The position numbers and the translations under genes were made by a program. The notes below the pieces were generated by a model. That model was not told the DNA's origin and ran no database searches. It was given only the letters and a program-made list of their open reading frames with translations. DNA of 64,000 nucleotides, from NCBI GenBank assembly GCA_965247535.1, contig OZ252018.1, positions 868,001-932,000 of the forward strand, written 5' to 3'. The stretch comes from JAPPHY01 sp965247535 (GTDB taxonomy: Bacteria > Chloroflexota > Dehalococcoidia > Lucifugimonadales > UBA2985). How positions within the stretch are numbered: the stretch's first letter is position 1; every line of letters starts with the position of its first letter. Below are positions 25,057-33,284 of this stretch, in pieces.

Positions 25057-25590
25057 CTACCTCGCGGACTTGGCGTACTCCTCCAGCCGCTTGCGGAGCA
25101 GCACCCTGCCCCGGTGGAGCTTCGCCTTCATGGACGGCAGACTCACGCCCAGTATCGCCGCAGCCTCCGCGTTTGACATCCCCTGCACGTCTCGAAGGAC
25201 CACAGCGGCGCGCAGGTCCGAAGGCAGCTCAGCAAGCGCCTTCACCATCTCTTCGCGCAGCTCTGAGTTGATCGCGTGCTCCTCCGGCGTTCCGGACGGG
25301 TCCGGCGCCCAGTCCAGCACGTCAAAGTCGCCATAGCCCGGGTCCACCCTTGATGCACGCGCGCGCTTCTCCTTCCGCAGGCGCATCAGACTGGAGTTGA
25401 CGGCGATGCGGTACAGCCACGTCCCCACGGACGACCCGCCCCTGAACGAGTCCCAGTGGCGAAATGCGGAGAGGAAGGTTTCCTGCGTCACGTCCTCCGC
25501 GTCCTGGGCGTTGCTCATCATGCGATACGCAACGCCATAGACGAGATTCGTGTACTCCTCTACAATGGAACGAAAGTCACCCGGGCTCAT
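25057..25590 (-). CDS. ECF-type RNA polymerase sigma factor
   Basis: 177 residues. Region 2: LVYGVAYRMMSNAQDAEDVT through QETFLSAFRHWDSF. Region 4: ALAELPSDLRAAVVLRDVQG, MSNAEAAAILGVSLPSMKAK and LHRGRVLLRK. The linker is acidic. It is a group 4 (ECF) sigma factor and would redirect RNA polymerase under an envelope or other stress. A zinc-finger anti-sigma candidate is transcribed divergently from the 170-base intergenic region, which is unusual since most are co-transcribed. A -10-like TATAAT lies at 25654-25659 on the minus strand. Confidence 0.92.
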   Translation of the reverse strand: MSPGDFRSIVEEYTNLVYGVAYRMMSNAQDAEDVTQETFLSAFRHWDSFRGGSSVGTWLYRIAVNSSLMRLRKEKRARASRVDPGYGDFDVLDWAPDPSGTPEEHAINSELREEMVKALAELPSDLRAAVVLRDVQGMSNAEAAAILGVSLPSMKAKLHRGRVLLRKRLEEYAKSAR

Positions 25591-25653
25591 GCCGGACCCG
25601 GTTGCTCGATTTCAAGGCCAATTTTCGCATCTCCATGCCAGATTCTGCATCGA

Positions 25654-25659
25654 ATTATA
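25654..25659 (-). promoter_or_regulatory. -10 element for the sigma-factor gene
   Basis: TATAAT on the minus strand, about 65 bases before the ATG at 25590. No good -35 hexamer is seen at 16-18 bases, so the promoter may need an activator or its own ECF sigma. Confidence 0.4.
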
Positions 25660-25685
25660 GTGGAATCCACAACCGCCGGATACGC

Positions 25686-25714
25686 TTGACCTTGCCATTA
25701 CGCGACGCTATATT
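25686..25714 (+). promoter_or_regulatory. Sigma-70-type promoter for anti-sigma gene
   Basis: TTGACC (25686-25691), 17-base spacer, TATATT (25709-25714), about 45 bases before ATG 25759. A housekeeping-type promoter, so the anti-sigma factor would be made constitutively. Confidence 0.65.
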
Positions 25715-25758
25715 GTGCTTATGTTTGCCCCATTTCCACTTTGGAGCCGGTGAGCGGC

Positions 25759-26052
25759 ATGTTTGAGTGGCTCAGGAGTCTTCTTCCCTTCGCAAGCAGC
25801 GAGATGTCCTGCATCAAGCTGAGGCAGTTGGCTTCGGAGTACCTTGACGGCGACATGGACGCCCGCACGCTGTGGCGGTTCCGCTTTCACATGGAACGCT
25901 GTGGCGGGTGCGGTGCCTTTGTCTCCACGCTTAGAGCCACAATCCAGACGCTCAACAATCTCCCCCCACCGGTCCCCGTCTCCGTCGACCTCAAGGAGAG
26001 AATCTCAGCCCAACTGCCCGGGAGCCCCGACGACCGGTCTACGAGACCCTAA
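25759..26052 (+). CDS. Putative zinc-finger anti-sigma factor (zf-HC2)
   Basis: 97 residues from ATG 25759. The zinc-binding pattern is CIKLRQLASEYLDG ... RFHMERCGGCGAF, i.e. His-x3-Cys-x2-Cys with an upstream Cys, as in anti-sigma ZAS domains. No membrane span follows; the tail is Pro-rich and polar, so it would be a soluble anti-sigma factor. The first residues (MFEWLRSLLPFAS) are amphipathic. Divergent from the ECF gene; the pairing is inferred from adjacency. Confidence 0.75.
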   Translation: MFEWLRSLLPFASSEMSCIKLRQLASEYLDGDMDARTLWRFRFHMERCGGCGAFVSTLRATIQTLNNLPPPVPVSVDLKERISAQLPGSPDDRSTRP

Positions 26053-26085
26053 GGCTGGAACCTGGAGCGCGATCCGGCGGGCAGT

Positions 26086-26550
26086 TCAGCCGCTTGCCTC
26101 AAGAGCCTGATACTTCGATGGACACTTGACCAGAATGGCCTGAGTGTCGAATAGTCCGTCGGAGCCGTACGTACCCTCCAGCACAATCTCCGAGTGCTCG
26201 TTGAAGAACAGGTCAGGCACCAGCCCATCGTACATCGCGTTCATGGTCTGACCGCCATCCTCGGCGTCAGCAAGCGAGAAGTGGACCAGTGTGCCGCTCT
26301 CGCCTCGAACAAACGACGACTCAACCAGCTTGCCGCTCACCCTAAGGTTCCGGTCGTAGACCAATTCACCCCGATCGTTCAGCTCCCCCACCGTGAGATA
26401 GAAGGCGCTGGCCCCCTGGAATGCGATGAACGCCAGATACACCAGCGCTAGCACGAACACGCCCGCGACCACGAAGAGCTTGCCGCGGTGCGCGATTACG
26501 GACCGCTCCTCTAGTTGCACGGGTGGGACGTAGGACTGCGCTGTGTTCAT
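26086..26550 (-). CDS. ccmE: Cytochrome c maturation protein CcmE, CxxxY type
   Basis: 154 residues. One N-terminal membrane anchor (LFVVAGVFVLALVYLAFIAF), then the OB-fold: FYLTVGELNDRGELVYDRNL, RVSGKLVESSF, VHFSLAD and YDGLVPDLFFNEHSEIVLEG. CcmE chaperones heme outside the cytoplasm. The usual heme-binding HxxxY is here KCPSKY, i.e. CxxxY, a variant known from archaea and some sulfate reducers. No other ccm gene is in the window. The preceding anti-sigma gene is convergent and ends 34 bases away. Confidence 0.85.
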   Translation of the reverse strand: MNTAQSYVPPVQLEERSVIAHRGKLFVVAGVFVLALVYLAFIAFQGASAFYLTVGELNDRGELVYDRNLRVSGKLVESSFVRGESGTLVHFSLADAEDGGQTMNAMYDGLVPDLFFNEHSEIVLEGTYGSDGLFDTQAILVKCPSKYQALEASG

Positions 26551-26840
26551 GGCCGGTCAGAATCTCTCGTATCGAATGTCCGCTCACCGATTGTGCTTTC
26601 GTTCACTCTCGCATCATAACCCACTGGCATGCACAATTCAATCTCAGCCACTGCCGTTTTCCCAATAGCAGTGCCCACTGCAAGAGCTGCACCACCGTCT
26701 ACCCCGTGCTGCCAACCTCAGCGACGCTGGGCTAGGCCCCCATCGAGGAGCCGGCGCACGACCGCCATCTGCCTGGTGGGGTTCGGCGAGACTGCCCTGT
26801 GCTAAAATAGAGAACACTCAAACTGATAGGTGAATGCCGC

Positions 26841-28463
26841 ATGCAGCCAATTTCAGAAATCGCCCGCAGCATGGGACTGGATGACTCCTGGGTGTTTCCG
26901 TACGGCCGTTACAAGGCCAAGGTGAGCCTGGACGCGATTCACGACGGAGACCGCCGCGGCAAGCTTGTCCTGGTCACCGGCATGACTCCCACACCCGCCG
27001 GGGAGGGCAAGACCACGGTTGCGATAGGCCTTACTCAGGCACTCGGCCGGTTGGGCCGCCGGGCCGCGGCGACGCTTCGAGAGCCTTCGCTCGGTCCCAT
27101 ATTCGGGATTAAGGGCGGCGGCACGGGGGGTGGAGCTGCACGCGTGGTGCCGGAGGACGAGATCAACGTGCACTTCACCGGCGACGCGCATGCCGTGGCC
27201 TCAGCTCACAACCTTCTGGCGGCTCTGGCGGACAACACTGCACAGCGAGGCCAGTTGCCAGGTTTCCGCGCGGCCAACATTACCTGGCGCCGCGTGGTCG
27301 ACATGGAGGACCGCGCACTGCGATCTGTTGTCACCGGCCTCGGTGGGTCCGCCAACGCTCCGGTACGCGAGTCCGGCTTCGACATTGTGACCGCGTCGGA
27401 GATTATGGCGATTCTTGCGCTTTCCACCGGGCCTGACGATCTCAGACGCAGGCTCTCTGCAACCGTCATCGGCTTCACTTCCGAGGGCCAACCCGTGACT
27501 GCCGGTGACCTGAACGCCGTTGGCTCAATGATGGCACTCCTCAGAGACGCCATTCGCCCCAACCTCGTCCAGACGCAGGAAGGTCAGCCTGTTCTGGTGC
27601 ACACCGGCCCATTCGGAAACATCGCCCACGGCTGCAACTCCGTGGTCGCCGACCAGCTGGCCCTTTCGCACAGCGACTACGTGGTGACCGAGGCCGGTTT
27701 CGGAGCGGACCTGGGCTTCGAGAAGTTCATGCACATAAAGGCCCGATTTAACAATCTGGCCCCGAGCGCCGTGGTAATGGTCGTGACGGTGCGGGCAATC
27801 AAGCACCACGGCGGTGTGCGTGTCCGCGGGATGAACAGCCCCAACACAAGGGCCGTCTCGGACGGGATGTCCAACGTGGAGCACCTGGTGAGCGTGGTCA
27901 GATCGTTCGGGCTTCCGGTGGTCGTGGCAATCAACCACTTCCCCACCGATACGCCCGACGAGGTGTCCATAGTGAAGGCGCGAGCCGAGGCTGCAGGAGC
28001 CGTGGCCGCCGTCGAGTGCAGCGTGTTCCGCGACGGAGGCGATGGTGGTGTTGATCTGGCGCAGGCCGTCCTGGACGCGTGTGACAGCGGTCCCCACTCC
28101 GTGCGCTACCTCTACCCGTTGGAGGCACGCATTGAGGACAAGGTGCTTGCACTTGCCCGCGGGGTCTACGGCGCCGGTGACGTGGAGTGGAGTGCTGACG
28201 CCCGCCGTCGCCTGCGCGCCTACGAGGAGCTGGGATGGGGCGACCTGCCCGTGTGCATGGCGAAGACTAACCTTTCGATCTCCCACAACCCGCGGCTGAT
28301 GGGAAGGCCCTCGGGCTACACGTTCCGCGTCACCGACGTACGAGCGTCGGTGGGCGCCGGCTTCATCTACCCCGTCTCCGGCGCAGTATCGACCATGCCT
28401 GGCCTACCCGGCACCCCCAGGACGCTGGACGTGAACGAGGAAGGGCGCATTACCGGCGTATAG
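26841..28463 (+). CDS. fhs: Formate-tetrahydrofolate ligase
   Basis: 540 residues: formate + THF + ATP to 10-formyl-THF, a one-carbon entry step and part of the methyl branch of the Wood-Ljungdahl pathway. P-loop TPTPAGEGKTT (49-59), AATLREPSLGPIFGIKGGGT, INVHFTGDAHAV, HTGPFGNIAHGCNSVVAD and VTEAGFGADLGFEKFMHIKA. Length is close to the usual 555. ATG 26841 follows GATAGGTGAATGCCGC; no strong Shine-Dalgarno. A TAAAAT -10-like element lies at about 26801. It is a single gene here; IS debris begins 38 bases after the stop. Confidence 0.95.
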   Translation: MQPISEIARSMGLDDSWVFPYGRYKAKVSLDAIHDGDRRGKLVLVTGMTPTPAGEGKTTVAIGLTQALGRLGRRAAATLREPSLGPIFGIKGGGTGGGAARVVPEDEINVHFTGDAHAVASAHNLLAALADNTAQRGQLPGFRAANITWRRVVDMEDRALRSVVTGLGGSANAPVRESGFDIVTASEIMAILALSTGPDDLRRRLSATVIGFTSEGQPVTAGDLNAVGSMMALLRDAIRPNLVQTQEGQPVLVHTGPFGNIAHGCNSVVADQLALSHSDYVVTEAGFGADLGFEKFMHIKARFNNLAPSAVVMVVTVRAIKHHGGVRVRGMNSPNTRAVSDGMSNVEHLVSVVRSFGLPVVVAINHFPTDTPDEVSIVKARAEAAGAVAAVECSVFRDGGDGGVDLAQAVLDACDSGPHSVRYLYPLEARIEDKVLALARGVYGAGDVEWSADARRRLRAYEELGWGDLPVCMAKTNLSISHNPRLMGRPSGYTFRVTDVRASVGAGFIYPVSGAVSTMPGLPGTPRTLDVNEEGRITGV

Positions 28464-28500
28464 AGAGGAGCCGGGTCCCGTATCGCGTCAATAGAAGATG

Positions 28501-29100
28501 TTACCGGGCAGTAGGTTGGTGCTCCATAATTGATGTTATCGGGAGGTGGTGGTCTGGGTGCGGGTCTGCGGTGTCCCACAGGGCTTCCAGGGCCTTGTTC
28601 AACCGGGTTGCGTAGCGATGTGCGGGGTTGAGAGACCTATAGAGACCCTGGAGGCTGACTTTGTGCTCTTCGGATAGCACATTGAGGGCCAGGAGTCTCT
28701 GGTAGGGCGTCTTGGCGGTGTCGTAGACCTTGCGTACGCGGGCGCCCTGGCGACTCTTGTACAGGAGCTTCATAACGGGGAGGAAGAAGTTGTGCAGGAG
28801 TCCTGCCAATCGGTGCAATTCCTGGAAGCGCTCGAAGGCCACCCGCGTAGAGTAGCGGTCATAGCCCACGTGACGCCTGACGGCCGCCCAGTTCTTCTGT
28901 TCCACGAGGGCGTTGTCGTTCTTCTTGTAGGGACGGGAGCGACTCAGCCGGATCCCCTGTTGCTGGCAGTAGGCGAACAAGTGGTGGTTGATGAACTCGC
29001 CGCCGTTGTCGGCGTGGAGGTCCAGGATGGGGAATGGCAGAGCGCGAGCCATCTCGTGCACGGCGGCTCCTACCCGCTCCTGGCCCTTGCCCCACACCGC
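28501..29100 (-). pseudogene. ISNCY-like transposase, C-terminal fragment
   Basis: Reads VWGKGQERVGAAVHEMARAL, PFPILDLHADNGGEFINHHL, RPYKKNDNALVEQKNWAAVR and RHVGYDRYSTRVAF, the second D and the E of the DDE core. It runs on to a C-terminus ending in the IS right end (GATGTTACCGGGCAG at 28497-28511, with a second GATGTTATCGGGAGG). It is related to the transposase at 13085 but from a different element. The N-terminal half is absent here; upstream the sequence abruptly becomes methyltransferase DNA in the opposite sense. Confidence 0.7.
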
Positions 29101-29101
29101 G

Positions 29102-29573
29102 CGGCGGCCCATCCTGCTTTCGGCGCTCTCCTGGCCGTGCAGGTCAGGCAGCTCTGGGAGCTCATGGGATCGCCGTCGCGGTTCCATGTCGTCGAGGTGG
29201 GCGCGGGCTGACGGTTGCGGGATTCACCACGCAGCGTGAGTTTCTGCTGAACCTTGGCCTGGGCGGCTTGGTCGAATCGCTGGCGGGCATGGGGCTCTCG
29301 CAGAGGGAGAGGGATTCCAATCGCATGGGCATGCTGGAGCTTGCAAAGCCGGGCGGTATGGGAGACTTCCGCGTGATGGCGCAGGCGAGGGGACTGGAGG
29401 GAGGCCTCGAGCTGCTGGGATTCTCGCCGGATAGCGTCATGCGGAAGGGCACGACTGCCGCGCCAGAGTTGCCACCCGCGCCGCTGCTGACGTCGCGGCA
29501 CCTGGACCTGATGGCGGGCCGCTATCCGCACCTTGGGTGGGAGTGGGAGGGCATGTGGCCGGAGACGGAATGA
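29102..29573 (+). pseudogene. MidA-type methyltransferase copy with internal deletion
   Basis: Two segments match the gene at 17354-18634. Segment one is AHPAFGALLAVQVRQLWELM to HVVEVGAG (frame 1, to about 29211). Segment two is GLTVAGFTTQREFLLNLGLG to EWEGMWPETE (frame 3, to the stop at 29573). About 600 bases are missing between. The junction falls on GCGGGC, which occurs at both edges of the missing part in the intact gene, so the loss is explained by slippage between 6-bp repeats. Frameshifted, 5'-truncated, non-functional. Confidence 0.75.
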
Positions 29574-29653
29574 GGATAGGGGCGGGCGCCCCTCATTTCC
29601 GCCGGGCCCTTGGTTTGGCAACAGCGAGCGGAAGAGCTGTCATTGCCTAATGG

Positions 29654-29724
29654 CTGCTCGGTTCTGGATCATCCAGCTCGCCTGGCACAGACTGGGATAC
29701 TGGTTGGAACCCCCTGGGGTGGGG
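29654..29724 (+). repeat. 71-bp repeat A (inverted partner at 15802)
   Basis: CTGCTCGGTTCTGGATCATC, CAGCTCGCC, AGACTGGGATACTGGTTGGA, ending GGGTGGGG. Lies 80 bases after the methyltransferase fragment, as its partner lies after the intact gene once the IS110 is removed. Confidence 0.6.
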
Positions 29725-29975
29725 CAGCTTAGCCACCAGTGCTAAGGAGTCCATCTGAGCGCCGGTCAAGCGAGTGTGCATCGGAATCCACAACTAGTAG
29801 GGTTAAAGCACTGCCGGCGGCAGATCAACGGCCTATGATCGCGCGGGAACGAGTGAGGCCCAGACCGCACTTGACCGGAAGAGAATCGGCCAGAAGCTTG
29901 ACGAGATTCTCGTCGTCTACCGGAGTCTAGAATAACCTTCTTGAGTGATATAATCGCCGCGGTGAAAGCGACCCC
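29725..29975 (+). promoter_or_regulatory. Intergenic region with palindrome and -10 element before ABC genes
   Basis: No gene. A perfect palindrome GACGAGA-T-TCTCGTC (29900-29914) has the size of a repressor or activator operator. TATAAT at 29949-29954 lies 35 bases downstream. No consensus -35 precedes it at the normal distance, so an activator acting from the palindrome is plausible. Confidence 0.35.
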
Positions 29976-30176
29976 ATGAGAAGGCTGCTTCCAGAAGACT
30001 ATCCCTCACAAGGATTCTTGCGAGCCGTCCTCGGAGGCCGCTCAGTTGGTTGCCCTGTTGCGAAGCTCACAGTCACGCGGGTGACTCACAACTCCCCGCT
30101 GGTGAGTACCGAACCATCGGGCCACGAGCCTCAATCCCTTTACATGCAAAGTAGTTTGTCTGGAAGTGCCGAATGA
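29976..30176 (+). CDS. Possible 66-codon leader ORF
   Basis: ATG 29976 to TGA 30176. The stop overlaps the ATG of the ABC permease (ATGA), and the ORF begins 22 bases after a TATAAT. Its product (MRRLLPEDYPSQGFLRAVLG...) has no recognisable domain, no membrane span and weak coding character. It could be a coupled leader or chance. Confidence 0.25.
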   Translation: MRRLLPEDYPSQGFLRAVLGGRSVGCPVAKLTVTRVTHNSPLVSTEPSGHEPQSLYMQSSLSGSAE

Positions 30177-31348
30177 CCATGCTTCGCAACCTGACGAGGC
30201 GGAAACTGCGCACCGCGCTGACCATCGGCGGAATTGCTGTTGGGATGTGGGCACTTGTGGTAATGGCGGCAATGGCCAACAAGCTAAGCGCCCTAGTTGA
30301 AGGCGGCGCCACGTACTTTGAGGACAAGGTCTTGGTTAGCGACGAGTCGAACACCGCCTTCTCAGTAGGAAACACACCTCTGCCCATAACCATCGTCCAA
30401 CAGATCGAACGGGTGCCGGGCGTGGCCGTCGCAGTGCCACGCGTACAACTGCTCATGAACCCTGACGACCCGAGCTATACGTTCCAACGGCCAGCCACTG
30501 TCGTGGGGTACAACACAGGGGCTGATCAAGGGCATGAAACGTTCCCTTTGGAGATTGCACAGGGGCGGGCTCCGTCGGCGGAAGACGAGGGTCAGAGGGT
30601 GGCGTTCCTCGGCTCAGAACTAGCCGCAGAGTTCGACAAGGGAGTGGGGGACACCGTCCGAATACGCGGGAGTGAGTTCACGGTCATCGGCGTGGGACAG
30701 ACAACGTTGACGTCCTTCGACAAATCTCTAGTAGTCCCTCTCACGGCCGGACAGGAGATACTGGCGAAAAAGACGCCAGTGCTGGCCGGGGGAGGCTTGG
30801 AGCCCGGTCAGTTGACATCCATCTTTGTGGTGTACCCTGAGGATGGGGTGAACACCGTCTCTCTAGCGGAACAGATAGAAGAGAACATTCCGGGTGTGCG
30901 GGCCGACACCAACATCGACTATGGCGATCAGTTCCGGTCGTCACTGGCGATTTTCAACGGAATTGTCCTGAGTGTGGCGCTGATCAGTGTGCTGGTCGGC
31001 GGTCTGACCGCCTTCAATACGATGACAATGAGCGTAACGGAACGTGTTCGAGAAATTGGTATCAAGCGCGCTATCGGGGCCTCACAAGGCCGGATCATGC
31101 GGGAGATGCTGTCAGAAGCAGCTGTCGTTGGCCTGGTAGGTGGCATTCTCGGGGTGACGGGGGGAGCCGTTTTCGTTTACGGAGCCAACCAGATCGGTGA
31201 AGCTTCAGGGACAGTGATATTTCTGCTGACTCCAGGAATCGCCGTCTTCGCCGTAGGCTTTTCCACAATACTCGGGTCTGTAGCTGGAGTGGTGCCGGCA
31301 TGGAAGGCCTCAGGCTTGGACCCAATTGAGGCGCTGAGGTATGGATAA
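30173..31348 (+). CDS. ABC transporter permease, MacB/FtsX type
   Basis: 391 residues with the MacB topology. First span at about 18-38 (LTIGGIAVGMWALVVMAAMA), a large extracytoplasmic domain (about 40-270: PGVAVAVPRVQLLMN, DTVRIRGSEFTVIGVGQTTL), then three C-terminal spans with SVTERVREIGIKRAIGASQG between the first two. The latter is the cytoplasmic loop that touches the ATPase. The last residues, GLDPIEALRYG, are typical. It exports or mechanically transduces rather than imports. The ATPase follows 9 bases later. Confidence 0.88.
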   Translation: MTMLRNLTRRKLRTALTIGGIAVGMWALVVMAAMANKLSALVEGGATYFEDKVLVSDESNTAFSVGNTPLPITIVQQIERVPGVAVAVPRVQLLMNPDDPSYTFQRPATVVGYNTGADQGHETFPLEIAQGRAPSAEDEGQRVAFLGSELAAEFDKGVGDTVRIRGSEFTVIGVGQTTLTSFDKSLVVPLTAGQEILAKKTPVLAGGGLEPGQLTSIFVVYPEDGVNTVSLAEQIEENIPGVRADTNIDYGDQFRSSLAIFNGIVLSVALISVLVGGLTAFNTMTMSVTERVREIGIKRAIGASQGRIMREMLSEAAVVGLVGGILGVTGGAVFVYGANQIGEASGTVIFLLTPGIAVFAVGFSTILGSVAGVVPAWKASGLDPIEALRYG

Positions 31349-31357
31349 AGGCGAGGC

Positions 31358-32050
31358 ATGGTTCTCCTCATAGCCCGAAACCTCCGCAAGACCTACCGCG
31401 TCAGTCGGCACAATGTGGTGCAGGCTTTACGGGGAGTGGATGTGACAGTTGACGCTGGGGAAATGCTGGCGATCATGGGACCGTCAGGATCGGGCAAAAG
31501 CACCCTGATGCACATCCTGGGCCTTCTGCAATTGCCCGATGAAGATACCGACTGTCCCCCGAGCCTGCTGCTCGACGTTATGGACGTGAGTAAGCTGCCG
31601 GACCGAGTGCGAACAAGGATACGAGCGGAACGGATAGGATTTGTTTTCCAGGCTTTCAATCTTGTTCCCTCACTAACGGCCGCGGAAAATGTTGCGCTAC
31701 CAGCCGAGTATGCGGGTCAGCGGCGCTCAGCAGCTCGCTTAGCCGCCGCGGAGGCACTGAAAGCGGTGGGCATGGATAGCCGGGCGGGACATCGTCCCTC
31801 GGAGCTATCCGGCGGAGAACAGCAACGAGTCGCCATCGCCCGAGCGTTGGTGACCCGGCCGACGCTCCTGCTGGCAGACGAACCAACCGGCAACCTGGAC
31901 ACGGACAGTACAGAGGATCTTCTGGAAGTCCTGCGTGGCTACAACCTTGAGAGGCAGCAGACTATGGTCTTAGTCACGCACGACCCCCGAGTGGGCGACG
32001 CCTGTCAGCGGGTGCTAACGATGCGGGATGGGGTCCTGGAGAAAGGGTAG
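31358..32050 (+). CDS. ABC transporter ATP-binding protein (MacB/LolD type)
   Basis: 230 residues. Walker A GPSGSGKST (41-49), Q-loop FVFQAFNLVPSLTAAENVAL, signature LSGGEQQRVAIARAL, Walker B LLLADEPTGNLD and H-loop VLVTHDPRV. Contains the TAAENV segment typical of LolD/MacB ATPases. An insertion after Walker A (EDTDCPPSLLLDVMDVSKLP) is longer than usual. It powers the permease encoded upstream; no periplasmic adaptor gene is adjacent. Confidence 0.93.
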   Translation: MVLLIARNLRKTYRVSRHNVVQALRGVDVTVDAGEMLAIMGPSGSGKSTLMHILGLLQLPDEDTDCPPSLLLDVMDVSKLPDRVRTRIRAERIGFVFQAFNLVPSLTAAENVALPAEYAGQRRSAARLAAAEALKAVGMDSRAGHRPSELSGGEQQRVAIARALVTRPTLLLADEPTGNLDTDSTEDLLEVLRGYNLERQQTMVLVTHDPRVGDACQRVLTMRDGVLEKG

Positions 32051-32194
32051 ATCCAGCAACTGGCGAGGCGCAGCTTGCCTTGCGAGACTGGACAGTCCGA
32101 CTCTCGGTTTATCTTCGTCGGCTTTCCCCACGCAAGCGCTCTAGGCACGGCAACGCCTCTGCAGCTAACCCGAGCCTCCTGCTGTTCTACCCCC

Positions 32195-32425
32195 TTTCTC
32201 TTCTTGACGACCCTGTTCCTGCCCCAGGAAGCAATGACGGACTGGCTGTCGACCGTGGCCGATTACAATCCGGTAACGTACCAGCTGGAAGCGATTCGGT
32301 CGCGAATAACCGTCGCCTGGGAGCCGGAGGTTCTGCTGATGGGTATCGGGGTAGTGCTAATCGTCGGCGTGTCAGGCATGGGCCTGACGTTTGCAGCTCT
32401 AAAGGGACGCGCCACGAGTAGCTAG
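32195..32425 (+). pseudogene. ABC-2 permease (DrrB-like), C-terminal remnant
   Basis: FLTTLFLPQEAMTDWLSTVA, DYNPVTYQLEAIRS and a last membrane span (LLMGIGVVLIVGVSGMGLTF) match the end of DrrB-type permeases (LP...W...NPVTY...A.R). The preceding five spans and any start are missing; bases 32051-32194 have no recognisable coding. It ends four bases into the convergent HAD gene's stop. A relic of a second exporter. Confidence 0.55.
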
Positions 32426-33135
32426 CAGCCCAGCTTGCTCGCAAGTTCCTCGATGTCCGTGGCGTTAACATCGAAATCTGCTTCCGGAGCTACGTCCACA
32501 TCAACGCTCGGCCCGAACTCGTGGGGCCTGGCAACGAATGCAGCCCTGAGGCCCACCGCCTGCGCCGACCTCAAATCACCCTTGTGGGCCGCCACCATCA
32601 TGACCTCCTCCGGAAGCAGGCCCAAGAGTTCCGCTGCTCCCAGGTAGGTCTCCGGGTCCGGCTTGTAGCGCCTCATCAGCTCAGCGGAGAGGATGCAGTC
32701 CCAGAGCAGGCCCGCGTGCTTGGCCATGTTGGTGAGCAAGGCCACGTTGCCATTGGAAAGGGTGGCTACAATGAAGCGTTGGCGCAAGCGGGTCAGGCCG
32801 GCCACGGAGTCCGGCCACGGCGCGAGCCTGTGCCACACCCGGTTCCAGTAGTCCTTCTCGTCTTCACTGAGCCCCGTGATGCCGAAGTCGTCAAGAAGGT
32901 CATCGAGGATCATGCGATGCAGCACGTCAATCTTGGTCCAAGGCAGCTCCCCGTTCCGCACCCGGGCCATTGCAGGCGCGTAGCCGGCCCGCCACCTGTC
33001 GGCGAACTCAGCCCAGTCGACGTCGATCCCCCTGGCCCTGCCCAACTGCTCGCCCTCGCGGATGATGCTGCCGCGCCAGTCGACCACGGTCCCAAATACA
33101 TCAAAGGTGAGGGCCTTGACACCCGATAGGTTCAC
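32422..33135 (-). CDS. HAD-family (S)-2-haloacid dehalogenase-type hydrolase
   Basis: 237 residues. Nucleophile motif LTFDVFGTVVDWRGSI (Asp12), motif II VATLSNGN, motif III YKPDPETYLGAAELLG, motif IV MMVAAHKGDLRSAQAVGLRA. The DVFGTVVDWR and SNGN forms are characteristic of type II haloacid dehalogenases, where the motif IV acidic residues are replaced as here (AAHKGDL). By family it releases halide from 2-haloacids, but phosphatase relatives exist. Single gene. Confidence 0.85.
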   Translation of the reverse strand: MNLSGVKALTFDVFGTVVDWRGSIIREGEQLGRARGIDVDWAEFADRWRAGYAPAMARVRNGELPWTKIDVLHRMILDDLLDDFGITGLSEDEKDYWNRVWHRLAPWPDSVAGLTRLRQRFIVATLSNGNVALLTNMAKHAGLLWDCILSAELMRRYKPDPETYLGAAELLGLLPEEVMMVAAHKGDLRSAQAVGLRAAFVARPHEFGPSVDVDVAPEADFDVNATDIEELASKLGC

Positions 33136-33188
33136 GGAAGTCTCCTAAGCCAGTGTCGCCTCAACGCTGAGCACCTCTACCGCCCCCT

Positions 33189-33282
33189 CACACGCCGGAA
33201 GCGCTCAGCTGCTCCTTGAGCAACTGTACCGCGGCTTCGATGCCGTCGGGGTGGTCGAAGACGGCCGTGCCTGCCACCACCA
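33189..33282 (-). repeat. Partial copy of the rpe 3' end
   Basis: Matches 34242-34337 (last ~30 codons of rpe) over about 95 bases: CGCCGGAAGCGC, CTCCTTGAGCA, then a long run from CCGCGGCTTCGATGCCGTCG through GGTCGAAGACGGCCG. Same orientation. With rpe it forms direct repeats on either side of the DUF4258 toxin-antitoxin pair. Confidence 0.75.
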
Positions 33283-33284
33283 TG

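Noticed and set aside
28792..29211. Open frame of 139 codons on the plus strand
   Set aside because: It is the antisense of the transposase fragment joined to a piece of the methyltransferase; only the last 35 residues are meaningful and are listed with the methyltransferase pseudogene.
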